Shown: positions 47,495 to 58,062 of the stretch, piece after piece
Numbering within the stretch: position 1 is the stretch's first letter
Layout: each line of letters opens with the position of its first letter
Origin: Paenibacillus sp. IHBB 10380
Lineage (GTDB): Bacteria > Bacillota > Bacilli > Paenibacillales > Paenibacillaceae
NCBI RefSeq assembly: GCF_000949425.1
Contig: NZ_CP010976.1
Location: 3,410,001 to 3,474,000, forward strand
Direction: 5' to 3'
Length of the DNA: 64,000 bases
The notes under the pieces: model-generated
Database searches by the model: none
Told to the model about the DNA's origin: nothing
The model's input: the letters and a program-made list of their open reading frames with translations, nothing else
Made by a program: the position numbers and the translations under genes

Positions 47495-48346
47495 ATGCCA
47501 AAAATTAAAATATTTGCTGACAGTACATGTGATCTACCTAGTGCTTGGATACATAAATATGAAATTGACATCGTTCCGCTCTATGTCGTTTTCGGAGATG
47601 AGTCCCTGCGAGATGGAATCGATATTACACCGACCCAACTCTACCAAAGAGTATCCGAAACAGGCAATCTCCCGAAGACTGCCGCACCCTCCCCAACTGA
47701 TTTCATAACTGCCTTCACACCCTATATAGACCAAGGAGATCAGGTATTATATATCAGCCTCTCTTCTGAATTATCCTCAACCTATCAGAATGCACGAATT
47801 GCAGCTGAGGAATTTCCAGAAGGAAGTATTTCCATATTTGACTCACTCAACTTATCCTCTGCTATAGGATTATTAATTATGAAAGCGGTCCATGCAGCAA
47901 ACTCAGGGAGCAATTTAGATGAAATTATGAGTCTGTTACATGCTGTGAGACCTGCAATAGAGGCTGAGTTTGTCATTGATACACTTGAATATTTACACAA
48001 AGGTGGGCGTTGTTCCGGTGTGCAAAATTTTATCGGAAGCCTATTAAAAATTCGTCCCATTATTAAAGTATCTAAGGGTCTAATGATTCCTGCTAATAGA
48101 GTACGGGGTAAACGTGAGAAAGCTGTTGAACAGTTACTTCTGAATGCACTTGAGAAAAAGGATCAAATGGATTCTGGTCTCATCTTTGTCGTTCATTCCC
48201 TTGCTGAGGAAGATGCTCTTATATTACAATCTACCTTACAGCAACAAACGGGTGCTGAAGTCGCTCTGGCCACAGCCGGTTGTGTTATTTCTAGCCACTG
48301 TGGGCCGCATACAATCGGGATTATGTATAGCAAAAAGACCTTATAA
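47495..48346 (+). CDS. DegV-family fatty-acid-binding protein
   Basis: This 283-aa two-domain protein has the DegV hallmarks: KIFADSTCDLPSAW at the start, TAAPSPTDFITAF, ISLSSELSSTYQNAR, and the C-terminal SHCGPHTIGIMY. Family members (FakB) bind a fatty acid and present it to the kinase FakA. No FakA gene is near. The ATG follows aagggtggg. A terminator follows. Confidence 0.93.
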   Translation: MPKIKIFADSTCDLPSAWIHKYEIDIVPLYVVFGDESLRDGIDITPTQLYQRVSETGNLPKTAAPSPTDFITAFTPYIDQGDQVLYISLSSELSSTYQNARIAAEEFPEGSISIFDSLNLSSAIGLLIMKAVHAANSGSNLDEIMSLLHAVRPAIEAEFVIDTLEYLHKGGRCSGVQNFIGSLLKIRPIIKVSKGLMIPANRVRGKREKAVEQLLLNALEKKDQMDSGLIFVVHSLAEEDALILQSTLQQQTGAEVALATAGCVISSHCGPHTIGIMYSKKTL

Positions 48347-48385
48347 TGGCTAGCATGTTAAATATTCAATTTAAAAAAAAAACAA

Positions 48386-48427
48386 AAAAGCCAAAGAAAG
48401 AGCATATTTGCTCCTTCTTTGGCTTTT
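48386..48427. terminator. Bidirectional terminator after the DegV gene
   Basis: AAAAGCCAAAGAA pairs with TTCTTTGGCTTTT with an inner GAGCA/TGCTC stem. It separates the DegV gene from the convergent YceI gene. Confidence 0.9.
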
Positions 48428-48497
48428 ATTCAGCTCATAACTCAATGTCTGACCCATTTCCACCCGATATGATAGTGCATATTAGCGAAAGTAAATT

Positions 48498-49208
48498 TTA
48501 GTGTGCCTTAGTTAATACAAGCTCTAACCGAACACCAAGGTCATTCTCCGTATTTAGAACTACCGTATGTGGATTCTTCATACCAAAATCGGAGAAAGTT
48601 ACATTAGTTGTACCTGATAGCAATAGTTGGTCTTCACGATATGCAACTTCAGAAATGAAGGATACTTCCTTCTCCACTCCTTTTACCGTTAGCTTACCTT
48701 TCATTTCAACAAGCACCGGTGTACCTTCTGTCCATTCAGTCGGAATATCAGAGAAAGATTCTGCCTTGAATGATGCTTCCGGATATGTTCCAATAGCTAA
48801 GTAGTCATCGCTCTTCACATGCTCATCACGCTGTCCATTACCCGAATCCAGTTGGGCCATATCAATAGACCCTTCGCCTGACATAGAAGCCTTATCATCC
48901 ACATTAACACTCCAATTACCCTTTACGGCTGTATCCACGAAGTTAACGGTTTCTTTGGATGTTGTCACAGACCAGTAAACCTTGGACGTGTCTTCAATCA
49001 TCCAATCACCATTTAATTGAGTTGATGTAACCTTTGCACCTGTCGATGCTGTATCTACGGTCTCAGCACTAGAAACTTGACCTTGCACTGGAATCACCGA
49101 TTCAATCTCTACATTGTTACCCATATACTGATTGAAGAATAAATATCCTCCAATTGCACCCATAACAACGACTACACCTACCACACCTAGTATGTTTTTC
49201 TTCTTCAT
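48498..49208 (-). CDS. YceI-family protein with N-terminal membrane anchor
   Basis: This 236-aa protein has an N-terminal membrane helix (residues 6-25, ILGVVGVVVVMGAIGGYLFF) and a threonine/serine-rich stretch. An extracellular YceI lipocalin-like domain follows (about 65-235: SVTTSKETVNFVDTAVKG, GTYPEASFKAE, GKLTVKGVEKEV). YceI proteins bind polyprenoids or other amphiphiles. No lipobox is seen. It is divergent from the two-component system, which is a likely regulator. gagg precedes the ATG. Confidence 0.9.
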   Translation of the reverse strand: MKKKNILGVVGVVVVMGAIGGYLFFNQYMGNNVEIESVIPVQGQVSSAETVDTASTGAKVTSTQLNGDWMIEDTSKVYWSVTTSKETVNFVDTAVKGNWSVNVDDKASMSGEGSIDMAQLDSGNGQRDEHVKSDDYLAIGTYPEASFKAESFSDIPTEWTEGTPVLVEMKGKLTVKGVEKEVSFISEVAYREDQLLLSGTTNVTFSDFGMKNPHTVVLNTENDLGVRLELVLTKAH

Positions 49209-49349
49209 AAATTCCCTCCATTATCTCTATATAGAATTCTTATTTATATATATTAACAAGCTAATAAGTCAGGAAGATGTCAAAGTGCTGCCAATTACAG
49301 GATGTGATAGAATAGTCGTACCATTCAGCTGAAGGAGGATATGTAATAT

Positions 49350-50030
49350 ATGAAATCCATCTTGATCGTCGAAGATGAAGAAGCAATATCAAGAGTACTA
49401 AGCGCGTATTTGAAAAAGGCTGGCTTCAACGTCATTCGCGCTTTAGACGGTCAGCAGGCATTGGATTCATTCGATGAATCCCATCCTTCTCTTATTCTTC
49501 TTGATATTATGCTCCCCGAGATAGACGGCTTCGAGCTATTAAATCTCATTCGTACAAAAAGTAGTTGTCCCGTGATTATGTTGACTGCTCGTGAAGGCAT
49601 TGATGACCGCCTAGCTGGTCTAAACGGGGGCGCTGATGATTATATGACCAAACCTTTTATTCCCGAAGAAGTTGTAGCCCGTGTCAATGCTGTATTGCGT
49701 AGACCATCACAATGGTCAGATGGTAAGCGTAAGCGCCATTTCGGAAGTTTATTCGTGGATTACTCGGCTAGACAAATCTACTTAAATGGAGCTGAAGTCA
49801 ATTTAACTCCACGTGATTTATCACTACTCCTCTTCTTAACAGAGCATCCCAATCAGATATATACGAGAGAACAACTGATTGAGCATGTATGGGGAATGGA
49901 TTACGAGGGTAGCGATCGAGCTGTAGATCTCTCCATTAAAAGACTTCGTCAGGCACTTTCACATTGGTCCTCAAAGGAAGGAGAAATTAGAACATTAAGA
50001 GGAACGGGGTATCAATTATGGACAGGATAA
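49350..50030 (+). CDS. OmpR-family response regulator
   Basis: This 226-aa protein has a receiver domain (residues 1-118) with the phosphorylated aspartate in LILLDIMLPEIDGFEL (near residue 51) and the lysine in DDYMTKPFIPEEV. The C-terminal winged-helix domain (about 130-226) has LTPRDLSLLLFL and RAVDLSIKRLRQAL. The ATG follows gaaggagg. The gene overlaps the kinase by 13 bases, making a classic pair. The divergent YceI gene is a candidate target. Confidence 0.95.
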   Translation: MKSILIVEDEEAISRVLSAYLKKAGFNVIRALDGQQALDSFDESHPSLILLDIMLPEIDGFELLNLIRTKSSCPVIMLTAREGIDDRLAGLNGGADDYMTKPFIPEEVVARVNAVLRRPSQWSDGKRKRHFGSLFVDYSARQIYLNGAEVNLTPRDLSLLLFLTEHPNQIYTREQLIEHVWGMDYEGSDRAVDLSIKRLRQALSHWSSKEGEIRTLRGTGYQLWTG

Positions 50031-51424
50031 AAAAACAAACCTCTATCTTGTCCTATTGGACTTTTCGCTATTTACTGATCCTATGTATCGGATTGTTAGT
50101 GATCGCTATCACTTCTATATGTTGGATTAGACAAGAATCGATGAATAATCGCTTACAAACTACTGCACTGCTTGCACAGGAAATTGCTGACCGTATCGTA
50201 AATCCAGACGGCTCCATTGTAGTCGGAGAAAGTCTTCGCGAATTAATTGAGAACCGTAAACGTTTTTTCAAAATGACCAATGAAATGTGTGTCATTGTGA
50301 CAGATAACAAGGGTAAAATGCTGTTCTCTATGCCTAAGCTGACACAAGAAGATTTACTCCACAAGTTAGATGACGAACTCAATGAATCTCGTAGCCCAGA
50401 GTTCAAAGCAGCAAAGGCGCACATTGAATACGGTGGGGAGCCGATTGGTCAAGTTACATTGCTACAAGCAAAAAATGAGCTAAAATACATTCCAACAGAA
50501 GAGAAATGGTTCTTTGCCATTATGTTGGTTAGTTTAGCAAGTCTCAGCTGGTTAACCATTTATCTACTTTCACGTAAACTCACAAGGCCTATACGCAGAG
50601 TCGTGGATGCTGCGGCACAGATCAGCCGAGGACAATATGATATTCGACTAGAAGCAGATGCTAATGAGCGTGAAATTAACGAACTGCTTCTCTCCTTTCA
50701 ACAAATGGCAGGACGGCTAAAGCGGTTAGAACATTCACGTGCGATTATGCTTGCGGGAGTTTCACATGAGTTAAAAACCCCAGTCACTTCCATTAAGGGC
50801 CTTGTCCATGCCGTTCGTGAGAATGTGGTAAACGGTGAGGAAGCCGATGAATTTCTCGATATTGCCCTCTTAGAAACCGATCGTCTCCAGCGAATGGTCG
50901 CTGATTTACTCGATTATAATGCACTAGCTGCTGGCATTGTACAGGTTCGCCATGAACAACTCGCAGCTATTCCACTTATTTCGGAAATTGTTTATCAGTG
51001 GAAGCTGACACAAGGAGAACACGTCGATGAACCCAAGCTAATCATGCCTACGAAGCCTTTTAATCTAATGGGTGATCCACTTCGTATCCAACAAATTATT
51101 GTTAATTTGCTCAATAACAGTGTACATGCCAAACATCCTAACAGAACTGTTCATATCCAAATTGAGCTTATTGAACATCCTAATGGATCAGCTGAAGTCA
51201 TCGTAACGGATAACGGCAACGGTATTTGTACGGAGGATCAAGACTTTGTTTTTGAACGATTCTTCCGTAGCGGCAATCAAAAGAACCGCGTCCGTGGACT
51301 CGGTCTTGGTCTTACCTTCAGTCGACTACTAGCGGGTGCAATGGGAGGCGATGTAATACTACGAAATAGCTCCGAGAAAGGGAGCAGCTTCGTTCTTTTG
51401 TTACCTATTCATGACATCCTTTAA
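50018..51424 (+). CDS. Sensor histidine kinase of the OmpR-type pair
   Basis: Two membrane helices in this 468-aa protein (about residues 16-36 and 165-185) enclose a ~125-residue extracellular domain. HAMP follows (SRKLTRPIRRVVDAAAQIS), then the H box GVSHELKTPVTSIKGLV (near 250), the N box IIVNLLNNSVHAKH, and the G boxes VTDNGNGIC and RGLGLGLTFSR. The signal cannot be told. A weak terminator follows. Confidence 0.95.
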   Translation: MDRIKKQTSILSYWTFRYLLILCIGLLVIAITSICWIRQESMNNRLQTTALLAQEIADRIVNPDGSIVVGESLRELIENRKRFFKMTNEMCVIVTDNKGKMLFSMPKLTQEDLLHKLDDELNESRSPEFKAAKAHIEYGGEPIGQVTLLQAKNELKYIPTEEKWFFAIMLVSLASLSWLTIYLLSRKLTRPIRRVVDAAAQISRGQYDIRLEADANEREINELLLSFQQMAGRLKRLEHSRAIMLAGVSHELKTPVTSIKGLVHAVRENVVNGEEADEFLDIALLETDRLQRMVADLLDYNALAAGIVQVRHEQLAAIPLISEIVYQWKLTQGEHVDEPKLIMPTKPFNLMGDPLRIQQIIVNLLNNSVHAKHPNRTVHIQIELIEHPNGSAEVIVTDNGNGICTEDQDFVFERFFRSGNQKNRVRGLGLGLTFSRLLAGAMGGDVILRNSSEKGSSFVLLLPIHDIL

Positions 51425-51512
51425 CAGCCCAAGAACAGACGGATAAGCCATAGAGAAACTTCTTCTCAAACGCTAAAGCATGGGTGAGTGTTTCATATTA
51501 AAGTAATATAAT

Positions 51513-51540
51513 GAGGGTCTCCTATCAAGATGGAGCCCTC
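51513..51540 (+). terminator. Possible terminator after the sensor kinase
   Basis: GAGGGTCTCC pairs with GGAGCCCTC with one mismatch or bulge, followed by TTAGTGTTCT. Confidence 0.5.
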
Positions 51541-51680
51541 TTAGTGTTCTCATAAAATGGATGTATTCAATTATTCTTCTAATTTATTCTCTTATACCAT
51601 CACATATCGTCCTTCCCCATGAATATACTTTACAACAGACTATACTGTGCCGAGCACATACCATAATGGAGGTGCCTACC

Positions 51681-52835
51681 ATGCCGGAATCACGCTATCC
51701 ATATAGCTTCGTTGTATCGAAAGAAGACTGGTCTCTACACCGCAAAGGGTACCAAGACCAAGTCCGTCATCAGCAAAAGGTGCGAGATGTGATTAAGCAG
51801 AATCTGCCCGACCTGATTACCGAAGAAAATATTATCATGTCTGACGGTAAACAAATTATCAAGGTGCCCATCCGAAGTCTAGACGAATATCGCTTTGTGT
51901 ATAATTATCAGAAACAAAAACATGTCGGTCAGGGGGATGGAGACAGCCAAGTTGGAGATGTTCTCGGCCGTGACCCCGCCCAAAAGCCAGGCAAAGGTGA
52001 GAAGCCTGGTGACCAACCCGGACATGATATTATGGAAGCCGAAGTGAGCATTGAAGACGTGGAAGAAATGCTATTCGATCAGATGGAACTTCCTAATTTA
52101 AAACAGAAAGAAAAAGATCAAATGGAGACACAAACCGTTATTTTTAATGATGTTCGCAAGAAAGGCATGATGTCCAACCTCGATAAAAAAAGAACGATTC
52201 TTGAAAATTTACGAAGAAATGCTTCAGCTGGTGACCCCGGCATTCATGGCATTAATCCCGATGATCTCAGATACAAAACATGGGACGATGTTGTGACTCC
52301 AGATTCCAACGCTGTCATCATCGCTATGATGGATACGTCAGGTTCTATGGGTTCTTTTGAGAAATACTGTGCTCGTAGTTTCTTTTTCTGGATGACCCGC
52401 TTCCTACGTCGTCAATATGAGAAAGTTGAAATTGTATTCATCGCTCACCACACAGAAGCTAAAGAGGTTACTGAAGATGAGTTTTTCAATCGTGGGGAAA
52501 GTGGCGGGACCATCTGTTCATCTGCTTATCAGAAAGCTCTTGATATCATCGATCAACGGTACCCCACTGCAAGATATAACATCTATCCCTTCCATTTCTC
52601 TGACGGAGATAATCTAACTTCGGATAATGAACGGTGCGTCAAGCTGATCGGTGAGCTGCTGAAGGTATCTAATATGTTCGGTTATGGTGAAGTAAACCAA
52701 TATAATCGTAGCAGTACTCTAATGTCAGCTTACAGAAATATTAAGCTAGACCCATTTATGTACTATGTCATTAAGGAAAAAGGTGAGGTATACCAAGCCT
52801 TAAAAGCCTTCTTTCGTAAACGCGAAAATGCCTAA
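51681..52835 (+). CDS. yhbH: Sporulation protein YhbH (DUF444)
   Basis: This 384-aa protein of the YeaH/YhbH family starts [20 protein letters not shown] and has a disordered glycine-, aspartate- and lysine-rich middle. A von Willebrand A-like domain (about 215-384) follows with the metal site [13 protein letters not shown]. In Bacillus it is made during sporulation and in many bacteria its gene is next to prkA, whose kinase may act with it. The frame opens 40 codons earlier. ATG at 51681 has tggaggtg upstream. Confidence 0.95.
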   Translation: MPESRYPYSFVVSKEDWSLHRKGYQDQVRHQQKVRDVIKQNLPDLITEENIIMSDGKQIIKVPIRSLDEYRFVYNYQKQKHVGQGDGDSQVGDVLGRDPAQKPGKGEKPGDQPGHDIMEAEVSIEDVEEMLFDQMELPNLKQKEKDQMETQTVIFNDVRKKGMMSNLDKKRTILENLRRNASAGDPGIHGINPDDLRYKTWDDVVTPDSNAVIIAMMDTSGSMGSFEKYCARSFFFWMTRFLRRQYEKVEIVFIAHHTEAKEVTEDEFFNRGESGGTICSSAYQKALDIIDQRYPTARYNIYPFHFSDGDNLTSDNERCVKLIGELLKVSNMFGYGEVNQYNRSSTLMSAYRNIKLDPFMYYVIKEKGEVYQALKAFFRKRENA

Positions 52836-52849
52836 ATATGCTGTTCTCC

Positions 52850-52900
52850 CATTACTAAAGCCCTTAGCTCTCCTAGTAGGAGGACCAAGGGCTTTAATGG
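52850..52900. terminator. Bidirectional terminator between yhbH and dck
   Basis: CCATTACTAAAGCCCTT pairs with AAGGGCTTTAATGG, with further pairing of CTCCT and AGGAG inside. It serves the convergent yhbH and kinase genes. Confidence 0.85.
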
Positions 52901-52982
52901 TATTAAAATCTAATATTATTATTCATTTCAATCTTTATATTCCGTGTGCTTTAACGTTATCTAGAAGTTGTTCCCACAACCT

Positions 52983-53636
52983 TTACCTTACTCCGTTCTT
53001 GTTGGTAATAGCCTTACTAATTTTCTCAATAATATGATCCATAGAAGCAGAATCATGAACATCATATTCATCAATATTTAGCCGCAGCACTGGACATGCT
53101 GTGAAATTGGTTATCCAAGTTGAGTACCTGCTATGCATATGTTCCCAATACGAAGGATCTGTCTGAATTTCCATCTCACGTCCACGCTCCTCAATACGTG
53201 TCAGGATGGAGGGGAGACTGCCTTCAAGGTAAACCAGCACATCTGGATGTGGAAAATACGGTGTCATCACCATAGCCTCGAACAGACTTGTGTACGTCTC
53301 GTAATCCGTACTAGACATGGTACCTTGATCTGCATGCATCTTGGCAAATATGCCGGTGTCTTCATATATAGAACGGTCCTGAACGAATCCGCCCCCTGCT
53401 TCAAAAATGCCTTTTTGTTCTTTAAAGCGTTCTGCTAAGAAATAAATCTGTAAATGAAAACTCCATCTTTCAAAATCATGATAAAATTTCTCCAAATAAG
53501 GATTATCATCCACTTGTTCCAGCGATGTTCTAAAGCCAAGACGTTTTGCCAATTCAGCTGTTAATGTAGACTTTCCGACACCTACCGTGCCCGCTACAGT
53601 GATCAGCGCATTTTGAGGTATGTTGTATTTATTCAT
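52983..53636 (-). CDS. dck: Deoxyadenosine/deoxycytidine kinase
   Basis: This 217-aa deoxynucleoside kinase has a P-loop VAGTVGVGKSTLTAEL (near residue 14), the base-recognition segment EQVDDNPYLEKFYHDFERW, the QDRSIYEDTGIFAK motif and the lid RIEERGREMEI. It fits Dck of Bacillus, which salvages deoxyadenosine and deoxycytidine. The ATG overlaps the stop of the upstream dgk by four bases. The pair order (dgk-dck) is as in Bacillus. Confidence 0.9.
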   Translation of the reverse strand: MNKYNIPQNALITVAGTVGVGKSTLTAELAKRLGFRTSLEQVDDNPYLEKFYHDFERWSFHLQIYFLAERFKEQKGIFEAGGGFVQDRSIYEDTGIFAKMHADQGTMSSTDYETYTSLFEAMVMTPYFPHPDVLVYLEGSLPSILTRIEERGREMEIQTDPSYWEHMHSRYSTWITNFTACPVLRLNIDEYDVHDSASMDHIIEKISKAITNKNGVR

Positions 53637-54253
53637 TGTATGAACTCCTTTACATTTGAAGCGATTTGCACGAACTGTTCTCTATTCTCAACAAAATCAA
53701 TCAAATTGCCATCAATGGTTATAACGGTTGTAGAATCGTCTTTGGCCAGAAATGTCATAGCAGCATCGTAGTCTTCCATTAATTGCTGCAAGTAAGCTGT
53801 ATCCATCGTCTGTTCAAAAGAACGTCCACGTTTCTTAATCCGCTGTAACAGCGTATCTAAATCCGCCTTAATATAGAGGATGATATTGGGTTTCGGCAAA
53901 TCATCTGTTAGCAAATGATAAATCTGTCGGTATTTACCCCTTTTTACCCCTGTCAATGTCCGTTCAGAAAATATGAGATTTTTATAAATATGATAATCAG
54001 CAATAACCGGCTTGTTCAGATCAATATACTGCAATCTAGTATCTTCTAGCTGCTTGTACCGATTGCAGAGAAAGAACATTTCCGTCTGGAAACTCCATTC
54101 ATCTATATTGTCATAAAATTTATCAAGAAACGGATTAGCCTCGACAATCTCTTTAATGATTGGGATATTTAATTCTTCAGATAGCATTGAAGCGAGTGTT
54201 GTTTTCCCTGCTCCAATCGGACCTTCAACGGCAATAAATGATCCTTGTTTCAT
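53633..54253 (-). CDS. dgk: Deoxyguanosine kinase
   Basis: This 206-aa paralogue of the neighbour has P-loop VEGPIGAGKTTLASML, VEANPFLDKFYDNIDEW, IADYHIYKNLIFSER and the lid RIKKRGRSFEQ. The DYHIYK form in place of the common DRS motif is typical of Bacillus Dgk, which is specific for deoxyguanosine. Both kinases are cytoplasmic salvage enzymes. An aggagga site precedes the ATG. Confidence 0.9.
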   Translation of the reverse strand: MKQGSFIAVEGPIGAGKTTLASMLSEELNIPIIKEIVEANPFLDKFYDNIDEWSFQTEMFFLCNRYKQLEDTRLQYIDLNKPVIADYHIYKNLIFSERTLTGVKRGKYRQIYHLLTDDLPKPNIILYIKADLDTLLQRIKKRGRSFEQTMDTAYLQQLMEDYDAAMTFLAKDDSTTVITIDGNLIDFVENREQFVQIASNVKEFIQ

Positions 54254-54529
54254 TACTTTCCTCCTATGCAGTATTCACACCTGTAACAAACCACAACATA
54301 TTGTACCATATGAGTAATCTTCCCACGAGAGAAATTCTTGTGAACATAAACAGACTCACTTACTACAAGAAGGGTGAGAACAGCATAATCCCCTCTTGTT
54401 CAGAATCACACTGAGGCTGTCTCCCATCGTAAATGGGTTTCAAATCCCCATATTCTCTTCGCATAACCCTTCTTCCTTTACATATATATGATAAGAAGCA
54501 TTTTTGAATTTAATAAATGGGGGGATCAC

Positions 54530-55969
54530 ATGCACCAAGATGAGATGGCCGGTCTGGAGCGCGCCATTGCAGAAATTACGGAGATTGCTGTAGGGTTCGG
54601 TCTTGATTTTTATCCCATGCGATATGAAATTTGTCCCGCAGACATCATTTACACCTTCGGAGCCTACGGTATGCCAACACGCTTTAGCCACTGGAGCTTC
54701 GGTAAAACTTTTCACAAAATGAAGACGCAATATGACTTCGGCCTCAGCAAAATTTATGAGCTCGTTATCAATTCTAATCCCTGCTATGCCTTTCTTTTAG
54801 ATGGTAACTCTTTGATTCAGAATAAGCTCATTGTCGCTCATGTGCTTGCACACTGCGATTTTTTCAAGAACAACGCCCGCTTCTCGGCTTCTAATCGCAA
54901 CATGCTAGAGAGTATGTCCGCCACAGCAGAAAGAATTAGTCGTTACGAAATGGAACATGGGACAGAAGCTGTGGAGTCATTCATAGATGCCGTACTTGGC
55001 ATTCAAGAGCATGTGGATCCACAGATTATTAAACCACAGCGCCTTGATAAACAGCGGTATATAGAAAGAAAAATTCGAGAGCAACGAGATCCCAGTCGGT
55101 CTACCGCCGCTCCTCACGAGTACGATGATATATGGAAGATCAATGAGCCTCAAGAATCTCATATCAAAAAAACATTGGCCGAATTACCATTTCCGCCTGA
55201 GCCAGAGAAGGATGTCGTCTGGTTCATTCAAGAATACTCGGAAATACTCGAAGAATGGCAACGGGATATCATGAGTATGCTACGTGATGAAATGTTATAT
55301 TTCTGGCCGCAAATGGAAACGAAAATCATGAATGAAGGCTGGGCTTCCTACTGGCATCAACGTATCATTCGTGAGTTGGATCTTACTAGTGAGGAAACCA
55401 TTGAGTTCGCCAAGCTCAATTCATCCGTTGTACAGCCTTCACAGCAGAGTCTCAACCCTTATTATCTGGGACTCAAAATATTTGAAGATATCGAACATCG
55501 GTGGGAACATCCTACCAAGGAAGAATTAGAGGTACCTGGTCGAAAACCAGGCCAAGGCCGCGCAAAAATGTTCGAGGTTCGTGAATTCGATTCCGATATC
55601 TCGTTTTTACGTAACTATTTAACCAAAAAATTAACAGAAGACCTCGATCTATACGTCTTTGAGAAAAAAGGACCTGAATGGAAAATTACAGATAAATCAT
55701 GGGAGAATGTTCGTGATCAAATGGTATTATCTAAAGTTAACGGGGGAAGTCCTTACCTAGTCGTAAAAGATGCTAATTACATGCGTACAGGGGAATTAGT
55801 ATTGAAACATCAATATGAAGGTATTGAGCTTGATCTCAAATATATGGAGCGTACACTCCCTTATGTTTATAAACTATGGGGGAAAAGCGTTCACTTAGAG
55901 ACCGTAGTTGAAGATAAGAAAGCTATCTTCATGTATGACGGTACGAAACATCATCGTAAATTTATATAG
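54530..55969 (+). CDS. spoVR: SpoVR family protein
   Basis: This 479-aa protein has the SpoVR features [21 protein letters not shown] near the start (residues ~25-45), THWSFG-like [26 protein letters not shown] and [12 protein letters not shown]. It is involved in spore cortex formation in Bacillus; the enzyme activity is unproven, though conserved histidine and glutamate residues ([15 protein letters not shown]) suggest a metal site. The frame opens 14 codons earlier. ATG at 54530 has gggggga upstream. It is convergent with prkA, with which it shares a functional cluster in many bacteria. Confidence 0.95.
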   Translation: MHQDEMAGLERAIAEITEIAVGFGLDFYPMRYEICPADIIYTFGAYGMPTRFSHWSFGKTFHKMKTQYDFGLSKIYELVINSNPCYAFLLDGNSLIQNKLIVAHVLAHCDFFKNNARFSASNRNMLESMSATAERISRYEMEHGTEAVESFIDAVLGIQEHVDPQIIKPQRLDKQRYIERKIREQRDPSRSTAAPHEYDDIWKINEPQESHIKKTLAELPFPPEPEKDVVWFIQEYSEILEEWQRDIMSMLRDEMLYFWPQMETKIMNEGWASYWHQRIIRELDLTSEETIEFAKLNSSVVQPSQQSLNPYYLGLKIFEDIEHRWEHPTKEELEVPGRKPGQGRAKMFEVREFDSDISFLRNYLTKKLTEDLDLYVFEKKGPEWKITDKSWENVRDQMVLSKVNGGSPYLVVKDANYMRTGELVLKHQYEGIELDLKYMERTLPYVYKLWGKSVHLETVVEDKKAIFMYDGTKHHRKFI

Positions 55970-55978
55970 ATCCATAAA

Positions 55979-56023
55979 AGCCCCTCTCATCTTCACTTGA
56001 ATAAGTGATTGATGAGAGAGGCT
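55979..56023 (+). terminator. Terminator of spoVR
   Basis: AGCCCCTCTCATC pairs with GATGAGAGAGGCT (one mismatch) around a loop that has its own CACTT/AAGTG stem, followed by CTTGTATGTTTTT. Confidence 0.85.
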
Positions 56024-56101
56024 CTTGTATGTTTTTCGGTATGTATTATCAACCCCACAACCGAAATCGTTGAAACTTTTACTTTCTCATATTTAAAAAA
56101 A

Positions 56102-56133
56102 CTGCCCTAGAGTACGATACTCTCCACAGGCAG
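56102..56133 (-). terminator. Terminator of prkA
   Basis: CTGCC pairs with GGCAG, with an inner perfect AGAGTA-CGA-TACTCT hairpin. A run of T follows on the minus strand. Confidence 0.8.
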
Positions 56134-56166
56134 CAGTCTTAAAGGAGTTTCTAATTAACGTGACAC

Positions 56167-58062
56167 TTATCTGTTAAGCAAACTACCCACATACCGTAGC
56201 AACTCATTAGCACATATAGGGCAATATCCATGGTCATCAATGAGTCTCTTACTGACCTCATTAATTCGTTTCAACTGATTGCCATCAGGTGTCGTAGTTG
56301 ACGTTGTAATCTTAACGATATCTTTCAGATCTACAAAAAGCTTCTTCTCGATGGCTTCCCGAAGTCTATCGTGATTGTTGTATTCAAATTTCTTCCCTTT
56401 ACGTGAATACGCAGAGATGCGAATTAGAATTTCTTCACGGAAAGCCTTTTTAGCATTCTCAGATACTCCAATCTGTTCTTCTATGGAACGCATGAGTCTT
56501 TCATCTGGATCCATCTCTTCGTCGGTAAGCGGATCACGAATTTTAGACCAATTGCAGAATGCTTCTATGTTATCCAAATAATTCTCGAATAGAGTCTTAG
56601 CCGACTCTTCATAAGAATATACAAATGCCCGCTGTATTTCCTTCTTAGCTAACTCATCATATTCTTTACGTGCAACGGCTATAAAATTAAGATACCGATC
56701 TCGTTCTTCCTTCGTAATGGAAGCATGCTGATCTAAGCCGTCTTTGATAGCCCGTAATACATCTAGAGCATTAATGCATTGTGTATCCTGCTTAATGAGC
56801 GCACTCGAAATCCGGTTAATGACATAGCGGGGGTCGACGCCTGACATCCCTTCCTCCAGATACTCATTCTGCATTTCCTTAAGATCCGCCTCTTTGTAAC
56901 CTTCCACTTCTTCCCCATCGTACATCCGCATCTTCTTAACGAGATCCATCCCCTGCTTCTTTGTCTCTTTAAGTCTTGTCAGAATAGAGAATATTGCAGC
57001 AGACCTAAGCGCATGAGGGGCGATGTGAATATGCAGCATGTCACTTTGCTCAATTAATTTCGTATAAATTTTTTCTTCTTCCGACACCTTCAGATTGTAT
57101 GGAATAGCCATAACGATCATCCGTGACTGTAAGGCTTCATTCTTTTTGTTGGATATAAAAGACTTATACTCTGATTCGTTCGTGTGAGCAATAATCATCT
57201 CATCAGCCGAAATTAACGCAAATCTCCCTGCCTTGAAATTCCCTTCCTGTGTCAATGATAACAAATTCCACAGGAACTTCTCATCGCACTTAAGCATTTC
57301 TTGGAACTCCATTAAACCACGATTCGCCTTATTCAGCTCACCGTCGAAACGATAAGCCCGTGGGTCCGACTCCGAACCAAATTCCGTAATCGTTGAGAAA
57401 TCTATACTCCCTGTAAGATCAGCAATATCTTGCGACTTCGGATCAGAAGGACTGAATGTACCAATCCCTATACGGCCCTCTTCAGAGATGATTACACGGT
57501 TTACCCTTACCTGCTCAATATCTCCACCATATTCTGTCTTCAGTCTCATTTGGCAAGAAGGGCACAGGCTTCCTTCAATTCTAACTCCAAGTTCCTTCTC
57601 TACTTCAGACCGAAGATCTAGCGGAATCAAATGCAGAGGTTCTTCATGCATCGGGCAGCCTTCAATGGCGTAGACGGCACCCTTATCTGTCTTCGAGAAC
57701 CTCTCCAGCCCACGCTTCAAGAGTGTAACCAATGTCGATTTACCACCACTGACAGGCCCCATAAGCAGCAATATTCGTTTACGAACATCTAGCCGCCTTG
57801 CTGAGGAATGGAAATACTCTTCCACCAGTTTCTCTACCGCTCGATCTAATCCAAAAATCTCCTGTTCAAAAAACTTATACCGCTTATGTCCATTAACCAC
57901 TTCTGCGCCATATGCTTCGATCATTTCATACACACGAGCATGCGCAGTCATGGCAGGCGTGGGATCAATGCGTAGCAAATCAATATATTGCTTAAATGTG
58001 CCACTCCACTCCAACTGTCCGCTCTCTGCCCGATACGCTGCCACGCGTTCGAAAATATCCAT
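56167..58062 (-). CDS. prkA: PrkA AAA+ serine protein kinase
   Basis: The N-terminal AAA+ part of this 631-aa protein has Walker A LLMGPVSGGKSTLVTLLKRG (near residue 108) and a zinc-like cluster CPMHEE...CPSCQM. The C-terminal part is the PrkA kinase-like domain. In Bacillus PrkA is made in the mother cell under sigma-E and affects spore formation. E. coli YeaG is the relative. Recent views hold that PrkA may also act as a protease. aggaggt precedes the ATG. It is convergent with spoVR. Confidence 0.97.
   Translation of the reverse strand: MDIFERVAAYRAESGQLEWSGTFKQYIDLLRIDPTPAMTAHARVYEMIEAYGAEVVNGHKRYKFFEQEIFGLDRAVEKLVEEYFHSSARRLDVRKRILLLMGPVSGGKSTLVTLLKRGLERFSKTDKGAVYAIEGCPMHEEPLHLIPLDLRSEVEKELGVRIEGSLCPSCQMRLKTEYGGDIEQVRVNRVIISEEGRIGIGTFSPSDPKSQDIADLTGSIDFSTITEFGSESDPRAYRFDGELNKANRGLMEFQEMLKCDEKFLWNLLSLTQEGNFKAGRFALISADEMIIAHTNESEYKSFISNKKNEALQSRMIVMAIPYNLKVSEEEKIYTKLIEQSDMLHIHIAPHALRSAAIFSILTRLKETKKQGMDLVKKMRMYDGEEVEGYKEADLKEMQNEYLEEGMSGVDPRYVINRISSALIKQDTQCINALDVLRAIKDGLDQHASITKEERDRYLNFIAVARKEYDELAKKEIQRAFVYSYEESAKTLFENYLDNIEAFCNWSKIRDPLTDEEMDPDERLMRSIEEQIGVSENAKKAFREEILIRISAYSRKGKKFEYNNHDRLREAIEKKLFVDLKDIVKITTSTTTPDGNQLKRINEVSKRLIDDHGYCPICANELLRYVGSLLNR

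Noticed and set aside
56041..56100. AT-rich stretch ending TTTCTCATATTT, like the tail of family A
   Set aside because: The GC-rich hairpin is absent and the match is short; likely chance in AT-rich DNA.
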